Source: Coriobacteriia bacterium
GTDB taxonomy: Bacteria; Actinomycetota; Coriobacteriia; Anaerosomatales; Anaerosomataceae
Reading direction: 5' to 3'
DNA: 64,000 nt
Assembly: GCA_016938135.1 (NCBI GenBank)
Contig: JAFGVD010000010.1
Location: forward strand, 1 to 64,000
Program-made: the position numbers and the translations under genes
In this document: one piece after another, positions 8,105 to 16,830 of the stretch
Layout: the number at the start of each line of letters is the position of its first letter
Position numbering within the stretch: position 1 is the stretch's first letter
Notes under the pieces: generated by a model
Databases searched by the model: none
Seen by the model: only the letters and a program-made list of their open reading frames with translations
Told to the model about the DNA's origin: nothing

Positions 8105-8746
8105 CTAGTCCTCCATGTACTTCTTGATCTTGGAGTAGGCCTCATCTTTGACCGATGCAAAGATGATATCGCCTTCTCGCATGACCGTGTTGGCGTCAGG
8201 GATGAACGACATGGGACCGCGAGTGACCGCCGATATACGGAAGCGGTTCTCGATCTCAATGTCGCGGAGTTTGCGTCCTTCGATTCCTGCGTCCGCTTTG
8301 AACTCGATGAACTCGATGTCTCCGATAGCGAACAGATGATGTCCATGGCCCGAGCGGATCTTGTCCATCAGCGTCTCGGCCACGAGCGTGGTACCGCACA
8401 CATAGTCCAGATTGAGCTGCTGGTAGGTACGCTCCCGGACGGGGTTGTAGAGTCGCGCAACGACGTGCTTGACGCCGAAGAGCTTGCGGGCGACCTCGGC
8501 TGCCATCAGGTTGGTATTGTCGAGGTTGGTGACAGCGGCGAACGCGTCGGCCTCCCGGATACCCGCCTGCTCCAAGATGTCTTCGTCAAAGCCGAGGCCC
8601 CTGATGGTCACACCGTTGAATGTGCTGCCGAGACGACGGAAGGCGGTCTCGTCGCGATCGATGACCACGACGTTATGACCCTCGATCGAGAGCATTGTCG
8701 CAAGCTGTGAACCCACTCGACCGGAACCTACAACGATGATGTTCAT
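8105..8746 (-). CDS. trkA: TrkA-family potassium uptake regulator (second copy)
   Basis: A 213-residue RCK protein opening MNIIVVGSGRVGSQLATMLS, with the typical acidic VVIDRDE after strand 2 and a C-terminal TrkA-C domain. The chosen ATG at 8746 begins the conserved fold; the open frame continues 34 codons upstream without conservation. It heads the operon trkA-trkA-small membrane protein-trkH-OB-fold protein. Two distinct RCK subunits may form a hetero-octameric gating ring. Confidence 0.92.
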   Translation of the reverse strand: MNIIVVGSGRVGSQLATMLSIEGHNVVVIDRDETAFRRLGSTFNGVTIRGLGFDEDILEQAGIREADAFAAVTNLDNTNLMAAEVARKLFGVKHVVARLYNPVRERTYQQLNLDYVCGTTLVAETLMDKIRSGHGHHLFAIGDIEFIEFKADAGIEGRKLRDIEIENRFRISAVTRGPMSFIPDANTVMREGDIIFASVKDEAYSKIKKYMED

Positions 8747-8845
8747 GTTACGAGAATACCCCCTTGCCCGGATCATTGGGAGGAACGCCTTCGGGCAATA
8801 CCTACGAAACCTATTCCTGGCGAGCGCTCCCGTCAATACCCAGCA

Positions 8846-8886
8846 CACAAACGGGCGTTGCCCACGAAGGACGACGCCCGTTTGTG
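8846..8886 (-). terminator. Hairpin terminator after the DUF5679 gene
   Basis: A perfect 13-bp inverted repeat, CACAAACGGGCGT (8846-8858) and its complement (8874-8886), lies 22 bases downstream of the DUF5679 stop. The T tract is weak, but stem strength and position fit termination ahead of the trk operon. Confidence 0.6.
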
Positions 8887-8907
8887 CTTACAAAGCCCGA
8901 GGGCTCT

Positions 8908-9054
8908 TTACTTGCCGATCTTGAAGATCTTGGTCCCGCACTCAGGGCACAGACCCTGTGTTGCGGGCCGTCCGTTCTTCATTGTGATCTCCTGGGCATC
9001 CTTGATCTCACGCTTGGCCTTGCACTTCACGCAGTAACCTTCTTTAGCTGCCAT
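8908..9054 (-). CDS. DUF5679 zinc-ribbon protein
   Basis: A 48-residue protein with two CxxC knuckles, YCVKCKAKRE near residues 7-16 and CPECGTKIF near residues 36-44. It matches the short DUF5679 family common in Actinobacteria, whose role is unknown. The start at 9054 has a strong GAGGAGGTGA ribosome-binding site. A possible promoter on the minus strand is TTCACA-16 bases-TACACT (around 9130-9155). It is probably transcribed alone, given the downstream hairpin. Confidence 0.85.
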   Translation of the reverse strand: MAAKEGYCVKCKAKREIKDAQEITMKNGRPATQGLCPECGTKIFKIGK

Positions 9055-9168
9055 GTGTCGGCTCACCTCCTCGTTGATGGAATCAGACTAACCCCCGTAG
9101 CACGGGGGGTTCCCCCCTCAAGAGAACTTCCTGGAGCAAGTGTACACTTCTTGCTGGCTTTGTGAACA

Positions 9169-9828
9169 TTAAGGTCTCCTCAGCGAGATTCTTCCGACAA
9201 GCACAAGTGCGGTACCCAGGGCGGTCGAAATGACCCCTGTGATCTCCGCGGCCAGAATCCAGAACCCCGTCGGGAAGATCAGGATGAGCAGCGAGTCGGC
9301 CGGAAACGTCCATGTCCCGGCCTCGAAGAACACTCCGTGAAACGCCGCGAAGAAACGACCAAAGTCGGAAAGACCCGCCAGGACGGTCACGGTCATCCCC
9401 ACCAGCAAAGCGGCCCCTCCCCACCTCAGGCCGGCGCCAAGATCGGCACTCCGCCCAGCGGATGTGGCATAGAGGCCCGCGATGAGCAGCAGTGCTGCGG
9501 CGGCGAGCGTGGCCCACCTGCCGGCTATGACCACATCGCGCACATCGACCAGGTGGGACACCGCCGCCTCGTCAAATGCGGGTCGCCCATCAACGACCTC
9601 CGGCAGATCGGGTGCCTCGGTATCTGTGACGAACAGTCGGACGTCCTCGGCGAGCTGCACCATACGTTCTGACGACAATCCTGCAGAAGCGCTGTCGGCC
9701 TGGCCCGGTACAGCCATGGCGGTGAACCATGGGGCGGTCATGATCCACACCGCCAATCCCAACGCGGTGGTAGCCGAAAGGAGTGCGATCAGGGCCGCCC
9801 CGAGAAACGACCGGTTCTTCAACCTCAC
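9169..9828 (-). CDS. DUF1461 (TIGR01906-type) integral membrane protein
   Basis: A 219-residue membrane protein with about four transmembrane helices. Conserved DUF1461 features are visible: ERMVQLAEDVRLFV, HLVDVRDV after the first extracytoplasmic domain, and FAAFHGVFFEAGTWTF followed by LILIFPTGFW. No function is established for the family; members include an exported lipid-processing protein of lactobacilli. The GTG start overlaps the GGDEF gene stop (GTGA), so the two are translationally coupled. Confidence 0.75.
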   Translation of the reverse strand: MRLKNRSFLGAALIALLSATTALGLAVWIMTAPWFTAMAVPGQADSASAGLSSERMVQLAEDVRLFVTDTEAPDLPEVVDGRPAFDEAAVSHLVDVRDVVIAGRWATLAAAALLLIAGLYATSAGRSADLGAGLRWGGAALLVGMTVTVLAGLSDFGRFFAAFHGVFFEAGTWTFPADSLLILIFPTGFWILAAEITGVISTALGTALVLVGRISLRRP

Positions 9829-11075
9829 TCCCGCCCTTCGAGGTCATTGGCGTCGAGCTCCCAGGCGGCAACGACCCGGTTGCCCCCCGCCATAGACGCG
9901 GCGTACAGCGCTCTGTCGGCAGCATCCAGGAGCCTGACGGCGTTGTCGCCGTTGTCCGGCGCCACAGCCACGCCGATGCTGAGCGTGACGCCCAGACCGC
10001 GGAGCCGGAAGTCCTCCACGCGCTGGCGGATCTCTTCCGCAAGCGCGCTCACATGCTTTTGCGCCGGATCGCTCTCCGGGTCATAACGGAACGCCTCGGG
10101 AACGATGATCCCGAGCTCTTCGCCACCCACCCGGCACGCGACGTTGACCTCGTAGCCCTCGTCCACGTGGCCTTCTCGGAGGACGTCTTTGACTTCCGTT
10201 GCGATGGCGGCCAGGATCTCATCGCCTATCTCCAGGCCGAAGATGCGGTTGAACTCACTGAACTGGTAGATGTCCACGAGGATGAGGCCGAGCGTGCCCT
10301 GATCGCGCTGTGCGCGGTCCACCTCGGAATTGAGCACACGATGGAAGTACTGGCGATTGTACAACCCGGTGATCTCGTCCACGAAGGAGGACTCGCGCAG
10401 CTCACGCTCCCGTGCATGCACGCGCTGCATCATCAATATGCCGATAGTGCCGGCGCCACCGTAGAGCGTCACCTTCCACAGGTATCGCACCCACACGAAG
10501 GTGGGATTGTTGTAGAGCCCGTTCTCCACGAATGGCATGTCGACGTGCGGAATCCAGCCCCAGAACTCAGCCGCCAGCACAAAGCCGTAGAACAGCGCCG
10601 AGGCGAGCACCAGGAACCAGACGTGGTGGCGTTTGGGCAGGATGAATGCGCCCTCAAGGATGAACAGCAGATACATCGAGCTGAACCAGGAGTAGACACC
10701 GCCACTGTAGTAGACCAGCACAGAAGCCACGATGATGTCGAAGATCAGCTGCGCCTGGTTGAGGAATGCGACATTGCCGACCTTGTGCAGCGTGGCCTGG
10801 TAGAAGGAGTTGTACATGAGCACGAACAGGAGAGCGATCGCCGGGATGGTCATGTTCTGCACCAGCTGGTCGAACGCGACACTGGACCCATACACCAGAG
10901 CGGCGACCACGGAGAACACGGTGAGAGCTGCGACTATAGCCCATCTCACGCGGATGACCAGGGCCACACGCTCGAGATTCGCACGCAGCGCTTCGATGTC
11001 GTACTGCGTAGGCTGATCCCGCCACGAGACGACGGCTGTTCGCGCAAGCGTCTTTGCGATCCGACTCTGGTTCAA
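9825..11075 (-). CDS. Membrane GGDEF-domain protein (probable diguanylate cyclase)
   Basis: A 416-residue protein with about six N-terminal transmembrane helices (residues 40-220) and a C-terminal GGDEF domain from DEITGLYNRQYF. The signature loop is GGEEL instead of GG[DE]EF. In the substrate region, VDIYQFSEFNRIFGLEIGD keeps the metal Asp, the guanine-binding Asn and the later Asp but replaces the usual second Asp and His. It is therefore probably able to make cyclic di-GMP, though divergent. The start is TTG 11075 with GGAGG 8 bases upstream. No EAL or PilZ partner is in the window. Confidence 0.85.
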   Translation of the reverse strand: MNQSRIAKTLARTAVVSWRDQPTQYDIEALRANLERVALVIRVRWAIVAALTVFSVVAALVYGSSVAFDQLVQNMTIPAIALLFVLMYNSFYQATLHKVGNVAFLNQAQLIFDIIVASVLVYYSGGVYSWFSSMYLLFILEGAFILPKRHHVWFLVLASALFYGFVLAAEFWGWIPHVDMPFVENGLYNNPTFVWVRYLWKVTLYGGAGTIGILMMQRVHARERELRESSFVDEITGLYNRQYFHRVLNSEVDRAQRDQGTLGLILVDIYQFSEFNRIFGLEIGDEILAAIATEVKDVLREGHVDEGYEVNVACRVGGEELGIIVPEAFRYDPESDPAQKHVSALAEEIRQRVEDFRLRGLGVTLSIGVAVAPDNGDNAVRLLDAADRALYAASMAGGNRVVAAWELDANDLEGRE

Positions 11076-11170
11076 GCGAAGACCTCCGAACGACTACGGG
11101 CGCGCCGCAGCGCGCCCCCTGGTTGCCGAGTGTATCACCACCCGACGCACACTCACACGCACACCGGTGT

Positions 11171-12940
11171 CTACAGCTCGCGGATGAGCTTGGTCACGAA
11201 ATCCGCGGCCAGGGTGAGATTGACCTCGTCGACGTTCTCCACCGTATCGCTGTGCCAGTGCCAATGCGGCAAACGCCCGTTGATATCGAACGCCATCACG
11301 CTCATCGCCTTGAAGCGCCTGGCAAGCGCCGGCGTGGCGTCGGTAGAGAGGCCACGGTACTCTCGGCCACGCACGGCAAGCTCGTTCTCGCGAGCCACCC
11401 TCTTTGCCGATGATGCAAGCCTGCGGTCGCAGTGATACCGCCGGGCCATCCCCTCTGAGGTGATCCAGCACAGCGCACCCGAACCGATATTGTCGATGTT
11501 GATGAACAGCGCGTCGTGCAGGTCCTCGCCGTAGGCATCCAAGAATGCCTGCATGCCCCAGGTGCCCACCTCTTCAGCGCCGGTAGCGACGAACCAGATC
11601 TCCTTCTCGGCAAGCGCGCGGTCGATGCCGCTGGTCACACGACGCCTGATGCGTGAGGCCTCCTCGGAAGCGAACCGCGGATCATCGAACTCAGCGGGAC
11701 CCACAGAGCCGCCCTTGAACCCGAATCCGTCCGCATCGTCATCGTCTGCGAGCGCGTCCCAGGTGCCGATGTTCTTGCCTTCCTTGCGCACGTCGAAGCC
11801 GCCACCAAGTCCGAGCCAGTCACGGACTCCGTGCTTTTCGCTCTTCTCGGACGTACGTCCCCATCGTCTCTTCTTCTTGGGCTCCTCGTACGACTGGTCG
11901 TGGGGCTCGTCATAAGACTCAGAAGAAGGAACTGACGGTGCGGGTGCGTCGTCCCAGTCGTCATGGTCGTCGACGTATGCAGGGGCGGCCGGAACGGGCT
12001 CATCGAAGCTGAAGCTCGACTGCTGCTGGACCGGCGGCATCGCAGTGGTCTCCCACCCGATGTCATCGAAGGTGTCGAGCGTGGGCCGGGCAGGCGTCAC
12101 TTTTGCCGGCGCGTGAAGCTCCTCGTCTACCGGCGTATAGGTGAGCAGCGCATCCTCCAAGACGACATCCGCCTCGTAGGCCGCTTCAGGCGTGCGCCTG
12201 ATGGGTTGCGTGAGCTGCACGCGCTGGTCGGGCTCCGGGACCGTCTGCTCCATGATGCCCAGCATCGCTGCGACACCCGAGGCGTTGTCATTGGCGCCAT
12301 CGGTGGCCTGCATCGCAAGCTCGCGATGCAGGTTGATCAACAGCGGCACGACCAGATAGGCGCTCACGGCGAGGGCGGCATACCAGGTGTAAGGATGCAG
12401 ATCGCGGGTCCACGGAACAGCGTGGACCAAGATCGCTACGGGCGTGAGGAACGTCAGCCACTTCATGAGGCCGAACGTCAGATTGAAGTTCTTCACAAGG
12501 CCCGGGCTGAATGCGAGGGAGGCTTTGGCCGAATCGTAGTGCGCCACCACAACCACCTTGCGCAGGCGCTCGTTACGACGGGCCTTGGGGACGTGCCGGG
12601 CGATGACGTTCTGGCTTGGCCCCTTGGGCATCAGCCGGGACAGACCCCAGCGGGTATCCAAATCCGACCACATGACAACAGCCACCGCAACGGCGATAGC
12701 CAGTGCCGGCCAGGCGAACCAGTTCGCAAGCACCGCCGCACCGATGGTCAGCACATGGTAGATGATGAACGCCCACGAATAGGTGCGGGGGCAGTCGAAC
12801 TCCTGGCGCTCCACGGGCAGACCTCGCTCCGCGAACACACCCTCGATATATTCGGCGGCCTGCGCCTCAGCGTCAGTCGTGGCGGGACGGGGCCCGATTA
12901 CTTCGGCCAATTGATGCAGATGCTCAACGAGCTGCGTCAT
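11171..12940 (-). CDS. M28-family peptidase with internal membrane helices
   Basis: A 589-residue zinc aminopeptidase-like protein. Metal-site motifs are VAHYDS (His) near residue 132, GANDNASG (bridging Asp), ATGAEEVGTWG (catalytic Glu), NIDNIGSG (Asp) and HWHSDTVENV (His). The catalytic set thus looks complete. Hydrophobic helices interrupt the domain near residues 55-90 and 155-205. An acidic, Pro/Ser-rich low-complexity stretch of about 150 residues (roughly 250-400) is inserted before the second half. It starts at 12940 after CCCGGAGGAGCG. The substrate is unknown. Confidence 0.82.
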   Translation of the reverse strand: MTQLVEHLHQLAEVIGPRPATTDAEAQAAEYIEGVFAERGLPVERQEFDCPRTYSWAFIIYHVLTIGAAVLANWFAWPALAIAVAVAVVMWSDLDTRWGLSRLMPKGPSQNVIARHVPKARRNERLRKVVVVAHYDSAKASLAFSPGLVKNFNLTFGLMKWLTFLTPVAILVHAVPWTRDLHPYTWYAALAVSAYLVVPLLINLHRELAMQATDGANDNASGVAAMLGIMEQTVPEPDQRVQLTQPIRRTPEAAYEADVVLEDALLTYTPVDEELHAPAKVTPARPTLDTFDDIGWETTAMPPVQQQSSFSFDEPVPAAPAYVDDHDDWDDAPAPSVPSSESYDEPHDQSYEEPKKKRRWGRTSEKSEKHGVRDWLGLGGGFDVRKEGKNIGTWDALADDDDADGFGFKGGSVGPAEFDDPRFASEEASRIRRRVTSGIDRALAEKEIWFVATGAEEVGTWGMQAFLDAYGEDLHDALFINIDNIGSGALCWITSEGMARRYHCDRRLASSAKRVARENELAVRGREYRGLSTDATPALARRFKAMSVMAFDINGRLPHWHWHSDTVENVDEVNLTLAADFVTKLIREL

Positions 12941-13020
12941 CGCTCCTCCGGGAGGACGGCGTCATATCGGCGCGAGATGCGCCTCGTTCACTATCATACC
13001 GCGACGCACGCCGCATCGCG

Positions 13021-14403
13021 CTACGGAACCGTGGTTGGTTGTGTGACGGTTCGACGCAGAGAGGTCTCGTGCGTCACCCCGTTCACCTCGATGCGGTCGA
13101 TGGCCAGCAGCTGATGAGGGGTCGCTGACGAGTAGTACAGCACCGCCGCGGTGTATGCGGTATGTGGGCCCTCGGGTCCGCCGAAGGCGATGCCGCCGGT
13201 CGTTCCCGCATTCAGCCACCACGTGTCGTCTCGGAAATACAGCCGGGGCGAGTGCGTATGTCCGCTGAGGACGATTGGCGCGGCACCGGCGAAAGGCTCC
13301 TCCATTGCGGGATTATGCAGGGCGATGATGTCGGGCGCCTCGCTGGCGACATTGGAGCTCAAGACATCTGCCGCCTCCGCTGCGAGTTCCTCCATCTGGT
13401 CTTTGTCCGGCTCCACGTCAAAGCCTCGGCTCACCGGGTCCGGCACGCCGAACACCCTCAGCCCCGCCACCGTCGTGAAGGAGTCCTGCAGCACGGTCAC
13501 GTTGTCCAGCGCGGAGAGCACACGGATGATCTCGGGCGAGTCGTGGTTGCCCGGTACGAACACGAGCGGCCTGGAGCGATCGACGGTGGCGACCACCGCG
13601 GACGCCTCCACAGAGGTGCCGTAGATGTTGATGTCGCCGGTATGGATGACGAACGCCACATCGAAGGCCTCTGCAAGCTGGGATGCGAGCGCACCTCCCA
13701 CCGGGTCCAGGTGCGTGTCCGAGATGTGCAGCACCCTGATGGTCCCCGGCATGGCCCCACCCGCAGCGAACACCTGCGGAGTGCCGTAGTAGGACGCCAG
13801 GTCGCCGGCGACGTCGCGCACCTTCTGCTGCAGCGCGCCCACGTCCACCAGACGCTCCTGGACGGTGGTGATGAGTCCCGGCGCGTATGAGATCGCACCA
13901 TGATAGGTGGGCTCGGTGAACGCGTTGACGTCGAATCCCAGCATGCCCCAGGCGCCCATGGCCACAAGCGCCGCCGAGAGGAGTGCCGTCACAAGCACGG
14001 TCCGCCTGAGCCGGCTCCGGGCGGCAAGCATGACGAGCGCACAGGTGAGCGCAGCGGCGAGCACCCCCAGGCCGTAAGCCTGCACCAGGCCGATGGTCAG
14101 CTGATGCTGCAAGGACTCGAGCGTGTCACCGTTGGGCACGCCCTCGGCCACCCACCGTTCGATCTCGGTGATCGCGACGTCTTCCAGCCGAAGCTCCACC
14201 CGGACAGGCGCGTCGTGGGTGCGGGCATCAACAGAGCCGAAGGGCGGCAGAGCGAGGGTGGTGGCTCCCGCGCCCGGCCCGAAATCCGCACTGACCGTCA
14301 CCGGGCCGAGAGAGAAGACCGACTGTGCTGAAAGGGCGAATGCCACCACGGCAAGAAGCACCGCAGCGGCAACCACCAGAGACTCTTTGAGCCAGCGACT
14401 CAC
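13021..14403 (-). CDS. Membrane-anchored calcineurin-like metallophosphoesterase
   Basis: A 460-residue protein. An N-terminal helix (LVVAAAVLLAVVAFALSA) and two further hydrophobic segments near residues 112-155 place it at the membrane. The phosphoesterase domain carries all five metal motifs: HISDTHLD, HTGDI, PGNHDS, ALHNP and LSGHTHSP. Such enzymes hydrolyse phosphoesters, including cyclic nucleotides and lipid-linked substrates; this one's substrate is not evident. The start is GTG 14403 with GAGGAG upstream. It is transcribed toward the M28 peptidase gene, 80 bases away. Confidence 0.85.
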   Translation of the reverse strand: MSRWLKESLVVAAAVLLAVVAFALSAQSVFSLGPVTVSADFGPGAGATTLALPPFGSVDARTHDAPVRVELRLEDVAITEIERWVAEGVPNGDTLESLQHQLTIGLVQAYGLGVLAAALTCALVMLAARSRLRRTVLVTALLSAALVAMGAWGMLGFDVNAFTEPTYHGAISYAPGLITTVQERLVDVGALQQKVRDVAGDLASYYGTPQVFAAGGAMPGTIRVLHISDTHLDPVGGALASQLAEAFDVAFVIHTGDINIYGTSVEASAVVATVDRSRPLVFVPGNHDSPEIIRVLSALDNVTVLQDSFTTVAGLRVFGVPDPVSRGFDVEPDKDQMEELAAEAADVLSSNVASEAPDIIALHNPAMEEPFAGAAPIVLSGHTHSPRLYFRDDTWWLNAGTTGGIAFGGPEGPHTAYTAAVLYYSSATPHQLLAIDRIEVNGVTHETSLRRTVTQPTTVP

Positions 14404-14464
14404 TGCACTCCTCGGACATGTTCGAATCGTCCGACAAGCTTACACCTGAGCACTCGCGCAGTCG

Positions 14465-14749
14465 CTAGTGGCAGGCCCCGCAATCCCGCATGCGGTACTC
14501 CGCATGCGGGACGATCGCGGCCGGGTCATCGCTGTGACACGTACACCCGGGGATCGGCACCACGAAGTGCGATTCCACCGGCTCTTCAACACCCTGCGCG
14601 ACAAGCGAGTCGTACGCGTCGCGAGCGTCCGCGGACGGCGGCATGGAACCGCCGAAGAAGTACAGGACCGCCGCGACGACGACCACTACGAGCAGGGCGA
14701 TACCAAAGCCCGTGGCTATCTGACGCAATGCCGAGAGAAGCCCTTTCAC
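14465..14749 (-). CDS. Small membrane-anchored c-type-heme-like protein coupled to hcp
   Basis: A 94-residue protein with one N-terminal transmembrane helix (FGIALLVVVVVAAVLYFFGG) and an outer domain ending in two cysteine-histidine motifs: CTCH at residues 69-72 (CxCH) and CGACH at residues 90-94 (a true CxxCH heme c site that is also the C-terminus). The ATG overlaps the hcp stop (TAATG), so it is translated with hydroxylamine reductase. It may carry electrons between a membrane donor and another redox partner. Hcp itself is cytoplasmic, so direct contact across the membrane is not obvious. The family is not recognised. Confidence 0.7.
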   Translation of the reverse strand: MKGLLSALRQIATGFGIALLVVVVVAAVLYFFGGSMPPSADARDAYDSLVAQGVEEPVESHFVVPIPGCTCHSDDPAAIVPHAEYRMRDCGACH

Positions 14750-16389
14750 TACGCAGCTCCACCCAAGATGGTCTCAAGATCCTCACTGGCCGTCCGGGCG
14801 ATGGGTTTGATGTCGAACGCGTCCACAAGCACCTGGAGCACCGCGGGCGTGATGAACGCCGGCAGGGTGGGCCCAAGGCGGATGTCGGTGATGCCGAGGT
14901 GGAGCAGCGTCAGCAAGATCGCGACGGCCTTTTGCTCGTACCACGACAGGATCATCGAGAGCGGCAGTTCGTTCACGCCGACCTCGAACGCGTCAGCGAG
15001 TGCGACCGCGATCTTGATGGCGCTGTAGGCGTCGTTGCACTGGCCCACGTCCAGCAGACGCGGGATGCCGCCGATCTCGCCCAGCTGCTTGTCGAAGAAG
15101 CGGAACTTGCCGCATGCGAGCGTGAGCACGACCGTGTCGGCCGGAGCCTGCTCCACGAAATCCGTGTAGTAGCTGCGGCCCGGCTTGGCGCCGTCGCATC
15201 CACCCACCAGGAAGAAGTGCTTGATGGCGCCCGACTTCACGGCCTCGATTACCGTAGGGGCCACAGAGAGGACCGCGTTGCGGCCGAAACCGACCATCAC
15301 GGAACCGCCGTCGAACTCATCGGTGAACCCGGGAAGCTCGAGTGCGCGGTCGATGACAGCCTTGAACTGCCCGTTGTCCACGTGGATCGCCTTGGGGTGG
15401 GCCACCCGGCCGGTTGCGAAGATGTTGTCGGAATACGTGTCGCGCGGGTTTTGGATGCAGTTGGTCGTCATGAGGATGGCGCCCGGGAACGCATCGAACT
15501 CCTTGCGCTGGTTCTGCCATGCCGTTCCATAGTGCCCGTAGAAATGCGGGTACTTCTTGAGCTCCGGATAGCCGTGCGCCGGCAACATCTCGCCATGCGT
15601 GTAGATGTCGATGCCGAGGCCCTCAGTCTGCTCCAGGAGGTCCTTGAGGTCTTTAAGGTCGTGTCCCGAGACGACGATCGCCTTGTTGGGGCGATGCCCC
15701 AACGGCACGCTAGTGGGGACCGGATGCCCGTACGCACCGGTGTTGGCGGCGTCGAGCAGCTCCATCGTCCACAAGTTGACCTCGCCGGTCTTGAGCGCAA
15801 GCGCGACCCAGGCGTTCAGGTCCAGGCTCTTGTCGGAAAGCGCGGCCAGAAGCTCATGCTCGAAGGCGTAGATCGCAGGGTTCTCATGGCCAAGGATGCG
15901 CGCGTGATCCGCATACGCCGCGATGCCCTTGAGGCCGTAAACAGCCGTCTGCTGAAGCGCGACAACGTTCTCATCGCGGTCATGGTCCGAGAAGATCCCC
16001 ACCGCTTCGCCCTGCGCGATGAGTCCGGCGGTGTCGCCCGCGGGCTCGAAATCAACGGCCGGGTCATCTGCGGGTACCACGCCGCCAGCAGCTTCGACCT
16101 TGGCGCGCAGCGCATGCTTGACGGCTGCGCCCTCGCGGATGATGCCCGCCAGGTGCTCTTCGTCGAAGTCGACGTTGGTGACCGTAGTGAAGAGCCCGGT
16201 GGTGGTGAACACGTCGGCGTCGTGATCGACGACGCCCACCTTTGCACCTGCGACGGCGATCGCCGCGATGCCCTTCAGCTGGTGCAGCAGCAGGTCTTGC
16301 AGCGCCGCGACCTCAGCGGTCTTGCCGCAAACACCGACAGTGGTGCACCCGATACCCTTGCTCGTCTGTTCACACTGGTTACAAAACAT
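14749..16389 (-). CDS. hcp: Hybrid cluster protein (hydroxylamine/NO reductase)
   Basis: A 546-residue Hcp. The N-terminal cluster ligands are CNQCEQTSKGIGC and VCGK (four Cys within the first 21 residues). Later Cys that bind the hybrid Fe-S-O cluster appear in GGCDGAKPGRSYY, LACGKFRFF and VGQCNDAY. Known members reduce hydroxylamine and nitric oxide and drive protein S-nitrosylation. The gene follows ygbA and a ferredoxin on the same strand; the ferredoxin is a plausible electron donor in place of Hcr. CTAGGAGGCC precedes the ATG. An FNR-like site lies upstream of the operon. Confidence 0.97.
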   Translation of the reverse strand: MFCNQCEQTSKGIGCTTVGVCGKTAEVAALQDLLLHQLKGIAAIAVAGAKVGVVDHDADVFTTTGLFTTVTNVDFDEEHLAGIIREGAAVKHALRAKVEAAGGVVPADDPAVDFEPAGDTAGLIAQGEAVGIFSDHDRDENVVALQQTAVYGLKGIAAYADHARILGHENPAIYAFEHELLAALSDKSLDLNAWVALALKTGEVNLWTMELLDAANTGAYGHPVPTSVPLGHRPNKAIVVSGHDLKDLKDLLEQTEGLGIDIYTHGEMLPAHGYPELKKYPHFYGHYGTAWQNQRKEFDAFPGAILMTTNCIQNPRDTYSDNIFATGRVAHPKAIHVDNGQFKAVIDRALELPGFTDEFDGGSVMVGFGRNAVLSVAPTVIEAVKSGAIKHFFLVGGCDGAKPGRSYYTDFVEQAPADTVVLTLACGKFRFFDKQLGEIGGIPRLLDVGQCNDAYSAIKIAVALADAFEVGVNELPLSMILSWYEQKAVAILLTLLHLGITDIRLGPTLPAFITPAVLQVLVDAFDIKPIARTASEDLETILGGAA

Positions 16390-16421
16390 AGTGGCCTCCT
16401 AGTGGTCAGTGTTGTCAGGGA

Positions 16422-16808
16422 CTAACCGTGAATGAGCGCAGGCAGGCAGCGGGTACATACCCACGTGCTGCTGCCTTTGGTCCTCACCGGCAGCAACGGC
16501 GCGTTGTCCTCATCAACACCGCAGACGTGGCAGACCTGCGGGATGTAGGTCTTGAGCTTGGCGGCGATGATCTTCTCGGCGGCCTCGTGGTCGAACGCGG
16601 GGGCTTCGCGCTCCTCGATGGTCAACGCGCCCGTGGGGCAGACGCCCAGGCAGAAGCCCGCACCGTCGCACAGCTCCTCGCGGATGACTTTGGCCTTGCC
16701 GTCGATGATCTGGATGGCGCCCTCGGCGCACGGTGAGACACACAGGCCGCAGCCGGTGCACAGCTCCTCATCGATCTTCACGATCTGCCGGGTGGTGGTG
16801 GTGCTCAT
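16422..16808 (-). CDS. Ferredoxin-like 4Fe-4S protein with C-terminal CxxC pairs
   Basis: A 128-residue protein. The first motif is complete (CTGCGLCVSPC). The second reads CDGAGFCLGVCP, with the second Cys replaced by Ala, so one of the two clusters lacks a ligand and may be 3Fe-4S or absent. A C-terminal extension has CHVCG and CTRC, forming a likely zinc or iron knuckle. The ATG at 16808 was chosen for its GAGAGGA site and the fold start. It lies 32 bases upstream of hcp and is its likely electron donor. Confidence 0.87.
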   Translation of the reverse strand: MSTTTTRQIVKIDEELCTGCGLCVSPCAEGAIQIIDGKAKVIREELCDGAGFCLGVCPTGALTIEEREAPAFDHEAAEKIIAAKLKTYIPQVCHVCGVDEDNAPLLPVRTKGSSTWVCTRCLPALIHG

Positions 16809-16830
16809 GGGGGTGTCCTCTCGTCTTGCG

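Noticed and set aside
9783-16425. Very long open frames on the plus strand opposite the GGDEF, M28 and hcp genes (up to 565 codons)
   Set aside because: They mirror strongly conserved genes on the other strand, lack domains, and arise from high G+C codon bias.
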